DNA of 64,000 bases from Cladopsammia gracilis (Eukaryota; Cnidaria; Anthozoa; Scleractinia; Dendrophylliidae). This document shows positions 12,001-23,800 of this stretch, piece by piece. Under the pieces are notes generated by a model, which did not search any database, had not been told where the DNA came from, and saw only the letters and a program-made list of their open reading frames with translations. The stretch spans positions 1,229,501-1,293,500 of the forward strand of contig JAJGOT010000125.1 in assembly GCA_022457155.1 (NCBI GenBank), given 5' to 3'. The position numbers and the translations under genes were made by a program. The number at the start of each line of letters is the position of its first letter. Position 1 is the stretch's first letter.

Positions 12001-14775
12001 ACAATGCTAAGTCCGGGAGGGGAGGGGTTGGGGAGATGTTGGGTATTTGTACTCTTTTGCAATGCACACCCTGGGGAATTTGAGTGAGGGTCTGGGCTCT
12101 GTCGTGGGGATGTTCGACTTTTTGGCAAAGAAGACTGGAGCGTAATGTGTTTTTCGTGGCAATCAAAGGCTTTCAAACTTTCAAAATAGAAATTTGTTTT
12201 CAAATTTGTTCAGATAAAAGTATATTCTATTTTATAGCAATCAGGTTTCTTGTAAATACTATTATAAATACCTTATTACATGAAATTTTGGCGACACGTT
12301 AATTTAGCGATTTTGAAAAATCCATATTTAGCGGCACTTTAATTTAGCGATTTTTCGTAAATTTTGGAACAGAAGTCACTTAATTTTCGCGATTTCACGA
12401 ACTGAAACTTTGGCGAATTGTGAATTGTGTCAAGCTTTTCATTTAGTCTAGGATTCCACAGCTCTTTATAAACGTAGAATCCGCGGAGTCCATACGGGAA
12501 TGCAAAATTTAATACTAGCGAAGAATCCATTTCAGTTGTCAAGCTGAAATGACTGATATGTGCACGAGACATCCGATACACGTCATAATCGACCGTAAAA
12601 CAGTATGATTGTGTGAAACGGACCGATGGCGGAATTTCATATTGTACTCACTTTTATTTAGCGACGATTTAAATTTAGCGACACTTAATTTTGGTGCATT
12701 TTAATTTAGCGATTTTTAAAAAAATCGCTAAATTCGCTAAATTTAAGTGTCGCCAAAATTTCATGTAATAAGGTAGACGCCGCATTTCAATTTTGCACAA
12801 AATTTTGACCTTTCACTTTATTGTTTAGTGACGATACACGATACAGTAATACTGTACTTCAAAGGGACATACCTCACCCAAGGAGGAGAGGGAGGGGCTA
12901 TAACTCATATTTCTGGCCCCAGCAGTGACACTAGGGTCTTAAAGCTTCTTCGGTAATTAATCCAAGTGCATTGTTAACCCTTTCACTCCCAGAGTCAGTT
13001 ATAGAGACATGTAGATGATGTATTGTGGTTCAAACTTTTGAGTCTGTTGATGAAATCCTATGGTGTGACCATTCAAATGAAACCTCTTCAGCAGTACTTT
13101 TGCATGGTACCATTTGTTCTAACTTTTGAGTCTGTGGATAAAATCCTATGGTGTGACCATTCAAATGAAACCTTCAGCAGTACTTTTTTGCATGGTACCA
13201 TTTGTTCTAACTTTTGAGTCTGTGGATGAAATCCTATGGTGTGACCATTCAAATGAAACCTCTTCAGCAGTACTTTTGCATGGTACCATTTGTTCTAACT
13301 TTTGAGTCTGTGCATAAAATACTATGGTGTGACCATTCAAATGAAACCTCTTCGGCAGTACTTTTGCATGGTACCATTTGTTTTTCGATATTTTATAAAA
13401 TGAAATTTGCGATTTTTCTTGAATTTTGATGTTTGGCACTCTTAAGAGTTAAAGGGTCAATTAAATGCAGATAGTTTGTATTTTAAAACTGCAAGAGAAG
13501 AAGGCTGAGGACGAATATTTAATCATTGATCCACCTCTGATCTCAAGGCCGCTTCTTCTTGCTTTCTTAACTTTTCATTACTTTCCTCCAATCGCCGTCG
13601 TAACGAGTCACAATCACTGTGCAGACTAGAAATCCTGAAAAGAACGAAAAACCCTTGCTTAACCATTTGATTTCCAGAGTTAAATCTTGAATCATATCAA
13701 GGCTGCTGCCTAAGAAAAATTTAAAGGAGCTTACAAAGCCAAAAGCTAAGTAAGGAGCCCAACCTGTGAAATATTTTATTATTATAGGCGCCCAAAAAGC
13801 TCTTGGTCGACTAGGCTACCAGGCTCCTGCTAGGCAACAGCCTTGTATAAATCAAGTTATCATGTTAGGTATCTCGGAGTGACCATTCAACTGTTCATTG
13901 ACAAATGAAAGCTATTGAGCAGTACGTTAAGTCTGTGGAAGAAATCCGAAAGTGTGACCATTCAAATGAAAGCTATTAAGCAGCACTTTCTTGTGGTACT
14001 GTTTATTATGCTGTATAAGGTGGTTCTAAATTTTGAGTCTGTGGATGAAATCCTACAGTGTGACTATTCAAATGAAAGCTATAAAGCAGCACTTTCCTGT
14101 GGTACTGTTCATTATGCTGTATAAAGTGGTTCAAAATTTTGAGTCTGTGGATGAAATCCAAAAGTGTGACCATTCAAATGAAAGCTATTTAGCACTTTCC
14201 TGTAGTACTGTTTATTATGCCGTTTGAGTCTGCGGATAAAATCCTATAGTGTGACCATTCAAATGAAAGCTACTGAGCAGCACTTTTCTGTGGTACTGTT
14301 TTATTATGCTGTACCAAGTCGCACATATTTCGCTCTTGCCGATTTTATCCAAGTGGTGGCAACTTCCATTTTACTGTTGAACAAAAACTTAAATAAAGGA
14401 AAAGTTTGATGAGTTTTAAAATGTTAAATGTTCTTATGTACCGGAAAACAAACAAACAAACAAACAAACAAACAAACTAGAAAACAAAGTTGGTCAAAAG
14501 AAAAACAGGTTAGGGCCCGGAACTCTTGCAAGGAACAAAGTATGCGTGTGTAATGGTAGACTGCGTTTCAATGGAATACACTTTCGCATATTCAAGTGAG
14601 CAAGTTGAGTGAATAACAAAAGCTGCGTGGTGACGCGTCTTTTTACGGAAAAGCTACGGCTTAAACTGTGATAGATAAAAATTACCTTTGCCTAAAGGAA
14701 CATTATTCGAAGAGCCAGTTTCATTTTCCATTTTATTTATTTTGCCATTTACCACATTACAAAAAAATATATATG

Positions 14776-14814
<39 letters not shown>

Positions 14815-17800
14815 TAATAATAATCATACAACACACTAGTTTTAACTATTATAGAAAATATCACAAAATGATAGAAAAGATGTGGTAATCTTTAAGTCTG
14901 GTTTCCATATAATCGCAACGATCGCAGCGAAATATTTCTATCTCTGCCATCGCAATCGCAACGGATCGCAACGATCGCAAGGGTCGCAACGTTTTGGTTT
15001 CCATATGATCGCAAAGGTCGCAAGAATCGCAGCGATCGTCGATCGTAACGATCGCTGCGATCGTTGCGATTATATGGAAACCAGGCTTTGGGAACAGTAA
15101 CGAAGTGTAAGGTCAAATTAAAATACCGTGATACAATATCAGTTACTCAAATCAAATGTAAAACAGTTTTAGTTGAAACTCACTGTAGCGAAAACGCACG
15201 CCTGCGGCACCGAAAAGAACTGTCCAACGGCTTTCATTTCGAAATTATATACAAACATCACCTTTTAACAGAATGTAAAACCGTGTTGGTGCCCATTTAC
15301 TAAAAACGTGTCTTTTGTTCAGATGTAATTGTAATAGTGACATGGATTAACGCGTTTTATATCCTCATGTTGTTTCACCTGTATTTCGATTGCATGTGCT
15401 CAAACAAAAAAAAAACGAAAATGTTGTAATCCCAATTGAATGCGAATAATTAATTCCCATCAAAACAACAACGGTATATATTGCATAATAAACAGCACCA
15501 CAGGAAAGTACTGTTCAATAGCTATAATTTGAAGGGTCACACTTTAGGATTTAATACACAGACTCGAAAGTTAGTGAGAACAACCTAGTACAGCGTAATA
15601 AACAACAAAGAAGTGCTGAATAGCTTTCACTTGAAGTTTTGTTCGCAGACAAAAAATAAAAGATAGGAACGAACTACAAGCAACAAGGGGAAGAGAGAAT
15701 TGTTTCATTTATGACTTACTTGAGCTCGCAACCTTCTAACTTTGCAGAGAGTCTTGAATTTTGTTCCTGAAAAGGAAGCAAAAAAAGCAGATTAAAAACA
15801 TACAGTGGGAGCTCTTCATGCGACAACTCTCGCAAACGACCCCCCCCCCCCCCCCCGAAGTGAGAAACATCCCCCCCGCATTCCTCCCGCATTGATAAAA
15901 AACGTATGAAGTTCCTCGAAGCAAGGTTTTATCCGTGAAAGCTCTTCTTTTTCCACTACAGCGGCTTCTGAGTATCCCTTAATTAGTACCCCTGTCTTGA
16001 GCGACAAACCGCGAAAAAATGCAGGGAAATAACGACTTTAATTTGAAACGGTTTTCTCCGCTAAACACAGCAAACGATGATCAAGTGTTTACCGAGCTGA
16101 CGTGACATCCGCGACCGTGTACGCGCGAAAAACAAAGCCTCGCTTTGGTTTCAAAATTGCTAAGATCCCGGATGTTACGCGACGTCATACGCGCATGTTT
16201 TGCGACGTCATACGCGCCCGCGCGATAGCCCTGTCCAACATTCGCCCGGACACATATGTACAGACGCCGCCCGCGAAACATTCCGCTAGCCATGACCATG
16301 AAAAATGACGGACATAGGTTCTATGAGTATGGGCTCCGCTAAAAATAGGAGGCCTAGGATGCTGGAGTCACACAATATTTTATGGCTTCAACTGATCAGT
16401 TTCAACGGGTGGTAACTTTCTGATATTTTCAAATTCGTTTGTTTCCGCTCTGATTCATCTATTTCAGTTTATACTCCGACCTATACCGATCATCTGGAGA
16501 AAATAAGAAAAATATAAACTCTCACAGAGAAAAGAAACGTTGGGAAATAAAACACAACTTTACGCTGATATGTTTTTATTTTACAAGGTATATCTAAATG
16601 GAATACTCATATCTATTTGAGTCTATTACGCTGTCTAAGTTGATCATCTGGCAAAAAGATGAAAAATATATCGCTTATAAAGAAAACAGGCTTGGGGAAA
16701 TAAAATATAACTTCACGCTAACATGTTTTTATTTTACAAGGTACATGTATATCTAAGTGGAATACACAAATTTTGCGCACAAAACGGCGAATGCCAATTG
16801 CAAAACGAAGCAGTCGCTTCCAGTCGTGCCCTGATGGCTGAAATAATTTTTTTCTTTCCAAAAAGACCGGCTGGATTGTAGCCGGCGCCGAACATTTTCA
16901 GTTTTAAATGCTATTTCTCTTCAGAGGGCATCAGTTTATTTTCAATTGTCCAAACGTTCAACATGGTCAAAACAGCGAGCCAATTTTTCAATTCAACCAA
17001 GCAAGAATGCATACAGACTCTTTTACGACACATTGAACATACATGAAAACCCTATTGGGCATCTTTATTTTTATCACAACTAGTTTTCAATTACTACCTA
17101 AAAGCGTTTTCACTTATATCGCATTTCATAACAGACGCCATCTTTGTCCTTCTTACCCGTACTTACTGTCATTTTATGTGATCTAAATAGATCAGATCTG
17201 ATTTTTATTGAGCGTTTACATTTCTTAACACAAAACTGCTTAACGTACAACCGCCGACTCTATCCTCTCTCCTCTCTGTCTGCGAGTAGATCAATCCATT
17301 TTTTCGAAGTGTCAGTGTTTTAACCAAGCGAACTTAGAAATCTACTGAAAAACTACTACAGTAAGTTATTTCAAAGGTTTCATCTTTGTAACTCAATTCA
17401 AGCAACAACAAAACTGTTTTATCGTGTCTTTCACTGCTTGTCTTACTTCTTTGATCTTCCAGCAGTACAGTAACGGATTCAACGAAGAGTTAAAGTAAAC
17501 GAGAGTTACTGTAATAAACCACACGATATCCGTAGCTGTACCACTCCATCCATTAATCACTATTACTATACTACAAATATCAAACGGAACATAGCATGCA
17601 ACTAAAGCCAACTGCACCCAAGCTATGCTGGAAACGGTCTTCTTGTATCTTGCTACGTTTAATGGCATTTCGGCTCCTCTGTTCGGTTGTCCTTGAACGT
17701 GGGCTTGTACTTGAGCTTGTTGTTGTCGAAGCGTAAGGAAGATCTTCGTGTAAGAAAAGAGTGAAATGACTATAGAAAGTACTGCCAAACTTATAGGTAC

Positions 17801-20800
17801 GGTAAACACGAAGAAATTTTTGAAATGCGAGTACATGAATATACCGCTCGAAACAGCAATTAACCAGACGCAGGATACGACTGCACAAACTCGCTTTAAT
17901 GTTACGATCTGTCTGTATCTTAGTCCCAGCAACAGAGCGAGAAGTCTGTCCACGCTAATGGCAGTCGATGTGAAGATCGATACTTTACATAAAGTAAAGG
18001 ATGAAGTATAACATACTTTCAAAGCAAAACTGTAAATATTCCAGTTTATCTCTGTAACTAAACCCAGTAGGATAATGGCAAAGAGTGGTTGCGAAATTAG
18101 ACCAACGCCAAGATCAGTGACTGCCAGGCATCCAAACAGCAGTTTTGAAGGTGGATGAAGTGAAGACACTTTACGAAGAGCAATCAGGATTAGCGTATTG
18201 CCCAGAAATGCGGTGAATGAAAGAAAAATATTAATTGCAAACAAAAACACCCCAAATGCGCCTTGGATTGCTGGTAAGATGCTTGTTTGGTTAAGCATGC
18301 TGCTCGCGTTTTGCCATTTTTGTGTTACGACGTTCGGTTGTAGAGATATACTAGGGTCGACTGACTTCTCTTCGAATGGGTCGATAACACGCAAGGTGTT
18401 CTTTATAACTGTCCTTGCGAGAATGCTGACAAAGAGGCACTTTTGACATGTTTATAACCATGTGATAAAATAATCTACAATTTAATCGACAAGTGTCACA
18501 CGCCATTGATAAGCTAAGAGGAATTTCCGCCGTAACGTCGAAAATAGCGCTATATTTAATGAACGTGATCGTTTCTATGTCATACGCCCACAAATTTAGA
18601 TATTTTTTGGACACATTTTATCACGTCGGCAACCGTTATTGAACTACGAACTTCATTTATTTATTCAAGCTGCTGAAGGTCTTGGTCAACCGATTAGCAG
18701 CTGAAAAGGAACTTGTTACTAAATTGTTCTGAAAACGCTCAAGAAACATTGCTTCCACAGCCCTAAAAATGAACATGTAATATTCTTGACTTATTGAGAC
18801 CTGATCCATAGTTTTTTAACTTCTTATTCTCGTATATACTTTCGTCGCCCGCAACAAAAACTCTGCGGAAACCAGCTTATAACTGAATGGGTAAACAGTG
18901 AATAAATTAAGTGATCTCTTTATCTTCAACTTGAATTAGTGGCTGCCACGTTCTACAAATAATTAGATTAAAACGGCATCAGTCGTTTTCCACCATAACA
19001 AGGTGCTGTGGCTGGCATCATTTTACTACTAAATATCGTTAAACGTTTGACATCTATGTAGCCACACAAACATCAACACACATCACACATCACACATCAC
19101 ACATCACACACATCAACACTATAAACATCAAAACTATAAACATCACACATCACACACATCAACACTATAAAAGAAAGGAAATAAAAGCAACCAACTTTGT
19201 TCAGAGTAGGTGGGGGATATATGTTATGTTTTACTAGGAAAAAATGAAACGTGTCCCAAACATTTTGGCCACTGTTGTATGTCATTCATGGGGAGTTTGA
19301 CGTATTTGGGTGACAGCTGCCGCAAATTAAAATTAAGTACATGCAAACGTTTATAGAAAATATTACGAAGATATCGAGAGAATTTTAAAAACAAAATCAA
19401 CCGTAATGTGAATTTTAAATAAATGCGTTTTCCACGACAAAAAGCGAAAACTCGATCCATTTCCATCCCGGCCATCTACAGCCCAAGACACTTATTTTTA
19501 TTCTTAGAGCAAAAGTGGAGTAAAAGTCGCGCACCCGAGCCAGAAGGCTCATAACGGCCGGAGCTTAAACCCGGTTTCTATAGCATGAAGCGACTAGGAA
19601 TATTGCTACTCCCCCCTGGATGGGATGCTAGTCCTTCGCAGGGTTACCCCCAGCATTTTGTCGCCGGTACCCATTTATACACCTGGGTGGAGAGAGGCAG
19701 TGTGGAGTAAAGTTTCTTGTCTAAGGAAACAACCGAGGCAGGGACCAGGCTTCGAACCACCGACCTTCAGGTTGAAAGTCCGACGCGCTTACCACTACAC
19801 CACCGTGCCGCCCACAAAAGTGGAGTAGCCTTAAGCAAAACTGGATCATTATATTGCGGTTTCAACTTATATTAAATGTCAATTGGGCTTTTTAAAGTCA
19901 CACTGGAAATATTGACATGGCCACTTTAAACTAGCACGCTCATAAGCCTTCTTTTTCAGACTCATTCAAATGTTATTAGGGGGCAAACTAACTAAAACAG
20001 AAATGTTTCCCTTAGCATTCATCTAGTAACCGATCTCTTTATAGCTAGATGACAAGAATTTTCTCATCGTTGTTGATAAAGTCATCACAGAAAATGAAGC
20101 CACGATTATTTGGGGTCGAAAACACAAGGATGTAAAATACCCCAGGGAACACTAGATGACGGCTTCTACCGGATGCCTGAAATGCCCGGGGAGGGGCATT
20201 GACGAATTGACTGCTGTGTTATTAACCACTAGAGCGCTTTTCAATTAAGTGTGAAAGTATTTCTTAATTGTTTTGGTTTTGTGATTGGTTAAAAAAAAAT
20301 CTCGCGCCACTTTCTCGATCAATCAGAAACAACACCCAAGCCAATAGCCCATTTCCGAGTTGCCTTAAGACTCTTTTTTAAAAGCGAGGCTAAGTGCAAA
20401 ACCATTCTTATGGATATTAGTTTTCATTCACATGCAAATAAAACTTGAATGGTTTTGCACTTGACCTCGGTTTGAAAAAGAGGTTAAAGGCAACTCGAGG
20501 CAATTGTGACTTCCTCCACGCGTTTTCCCGCGCTTTATCCGTGTAAGCTCTTCTTTTTCCACTACAGCGGCTTCTGAGTATCCCTTAATTAGTACCCCTG
20601 TCTTGAGCGACAAACCGCGAAAAAATGCACGGAAATAACGACTTTATTGGAAACGGTTTTCTCCGCTAAACACAGCAAACGATGATCAAGTGTTTACCGA
20701 GCTGACGTGACATCCGGGACCGTGTACGCGCGAAAAACAAAGCCTCGCTTTGGTTTCAAAATTGCTAAGATCCCGGATGTTACGAGACGTCATACGCGCA

Positions 20801-23800
20801 TGTTTTGCGACGTCATACGCGCCCGCGCGATAGCCCTGTCCAACACTCGCCCGGACACATATGTACAGACGCCGCCCGCGAAACATTCCGCTAGCCATGA
20901 CCATGAAAAATGACGGGCATAGGTTCTATGAGTATGGGCTCCGCTAAAAATAGGAGGCCTAGGATGCTGGAGTCACACAATATTTTATGGCTTCAACTGA
21001 TCAGTTTCAACGGGTGGTAACTTTCTGATATTTTCAAATGCGTTTGTTTCCGCTCTGATTCATCTATTTGTGTTTATACTCGGACCTATACCGATCATCT
21101 GGAGAAAATAAGAAAAATATAAACTCTCACAGAGAAAAGAAACGTTGGGAAATAAAACACCAATTTACGCTGATATGTTTTTATTTTACAAGGTATATCT
21201 AAATGGAATACTCATATCTATTTGAGTCTATTACGCTGTCTAAGTTGATCATCTGGCAAAAAGATGAAAAATATATCGCTTATAAAGAAAACAGGCTTGA
21301 GGAAATAAAATATAACTTCACGCTAACATGTTTTTATTTTACAAGGTACATGTATATCTAAGTGGAATACACAAATTTTGCGCACAAAACGGCGAATGCC
21401 AATTGCAAAACGAAGCAGTCGCTTCCAGTCGTGCCCTGATGGCTGAAATAAATTTTTTCTTTCCAAAAAGACCGGCTGGATTGTAGCGGGCGCCGAACAT
21501 TTTCAGTTTTAAATGCTATTTCTCTTCAGAGGGCATCAGTTTATTTTCAATTGTCCAAACGTTCAACATGGTCAAAACAGCGAGCCAATTTTTCAATTCA
21601 ACCAAGCAAGAATGCATACAGACTCTTTTACGACACATTGAACATACATGAAAACCCTATTGGGCATCTTTATTTTTATCACAACTAGTTTTCAATTACT
21701 ACCTAAAAGCGTTTTCACTTATATCGCATTTCATAACAGACGCCATCTTTGTCCTTCTTCCTTCTTACCCGTACTTACTGTCATTTTATGTGATCTATAT
21801 AGATCAGATCTCTGATTTTTTTTTTAATGAGCGTTTACATTTCTTAACACAAAACTGCTTAACGTACAACCGCCGACTCTATCCTCTCTCCTCTCTGTCT
21901 GCGAGTAGATCAATCCATTTTTTCGAAGTGTCAGTGTTTTAACCAAGCGAACTTAGAAATCTACTGAAAAACTACTACAGTAAGTTATTTCAAAGGTTTC
22001 ATCTTTGTAACTCAATTCAAGCAACAACAAAACTGTTTTATCGTGTCTTTCACTGCTTGTCTTACTTCTTTGATCTTCCAGCAGTACAGTAACGGATTCA
22101 ACGAAGAGTTGAAGTAAACGAGACTTACTGTAGTATACCAAAAGATAGCCGTAACCGTACCACTCCATCCATTAATCACTGTTACTACACCACAAATATC
22201 AAACGGAATATAGCATGCAACTAAAGCCAACTGCACCCAAACTATGCTGGACACCGTCTTCTTGTATCTTGCTACGTTCAATGGCATTCTTCCTCCGTTC
22301 GGTTGTCTATGGACGTCAGCTTGTAGTTGAGCTTGTTGCTGTCGAAGCGTAAGGAAGATCTTCGTGTAAGAAAAGACTGAAATGACTATAGAAAGTACTG
22401 TCAAACTTATAGCTACAGTAAACACGATGGAATATTCGAAATGCGAGTACATGTATATACCGCTCGAAACAGCAATTAGCCAGAAGCAGGATATGACTGC
22501 ACAAACTCGCTTTAATGTTACGATCTGTCTGTATCTTAGTCCCAGCAACAGAGCGAGAAGTCTGTCCACGCTAATGGCGGTCGATGTGAAGATCGATACT
22601 TTACATAAAGAAAAGGATGAAGCATAACATACTTTCAAAGCAAAACTGTAAATATTCCAGTTTATCTCTGTAACTAAAACCAGTAGGATAATGGCAAAGA
22701 GTGGTTGCGAAATTAGACCAACGCCAAGATCAGTGACTGCCAGGCATCCAAACAGCAGTTTTGAATGTCGATGAAGTGAAGACACTTTACGAAGAGCAAT
22801 CAGGATTAGCGCATTGCCCAGAAATGCGGTGAATGAAAGAAAAATATTAATTGCGAACAAAAACACCCAAAATGCGCCTAGGCCTGATGGTGAGATGCTT
22901 TTTTGGTTAAGCGTGCTGCTGGCATTTCCATCTTCGGTAAAGTTCGCCATTTTTGTGTTACGACGTTCGGTTGTAGAGATATACTAGAGTCGACTGACTT
23001 CTCTTCGAATGGGTCGATAACACGCAAGGTGTTCTTTATATTGTATGTTTTGACATGTATATAACCATGTGGTAAAATAATCTACAATTTAATCGACAAG
23101 TTTCAGACGTCATTGATAAGCAAAGAGGAATTTCCATCAGGAGAGATCGTGACGTCGAAAACAGCGCTCTGTTCAAGTGAAAGTGATCGTTTGCATGTCA
23201 CACGCCCACAAATTTATACTGTTTTTGGACACATTTTATCACGTCGGTAACCGTTATCGGACTACGAACTTCATTTAGTTATTCAAGCAAGTGAAGGTCT
23301 TGGTCAACCGTTTAGCAGCTGAAAAGGAAGTTGTTACTAAATTGTTCTGAAAACGAAATTTATACTGTTTTTGGACACATTTTATCACGTCGGTAACCGT
23401 TATCGGACTACGAACTTCATTTAGTTATTCAAGCAAGTGAAGGTCTTGGTCAACCGCTTAGCAGCTGAAAAGGAAGTTGTTACTACTTTATTGGACAAAG
23501 TCAACTGTGTTTCTCAATACAACAAACGTATACAAAATATGTTAATTTTACTTTACAAAAGCCTTTTTATAACTAAGTATCCTATCTACATGAGCAATAT
23601 GTTTACTTTCCGTACTTCTTCCTATAATTTACGTGGTAACTACATTTTGACACTCCCTGTACCTAAAACTACTACTTATGGCCTTCGCTCTTTTTCTTAT
23701 CATGCCGTTAAACAATGGAATTCACTGCCGGACAACGTTCGAACTCTGAACCTTAATGACTTAAAAAAGCATTAGCTAGCCTTAATACAATGTAAATTTC

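Larger units (their letters stand above)
15928..20533. repeat. tandem segmental duplication, unit 1 (contains receptor copy 1)
   Basis: Starts at TTTATCCGTGAAAGCTC and ends inside a CCAAT-rich MITE (CCCGCGC). It matches unit 2 in order: a GC-rich element, an AT-rich stretch, the receptor, 3' flank, the ACTTTGTTCAGAG segment and the MITE. It carries a SINE (19523-19815) absent from unit 2. Confidence 0.88.

Noticed and set aside
13023..14409. Overlapping frames with SVDEILWCDHSNE-type repeats
   Set aside because: These are the dispersed satellite read in frame; the same peptide appears wherever the satellite does.
17580..18011. Other frames over receptor copy 1 (102 aa minus, 81 aa plus)
   Set aside because: Shadows of the receptor reading frame; the same happens over copy 2.
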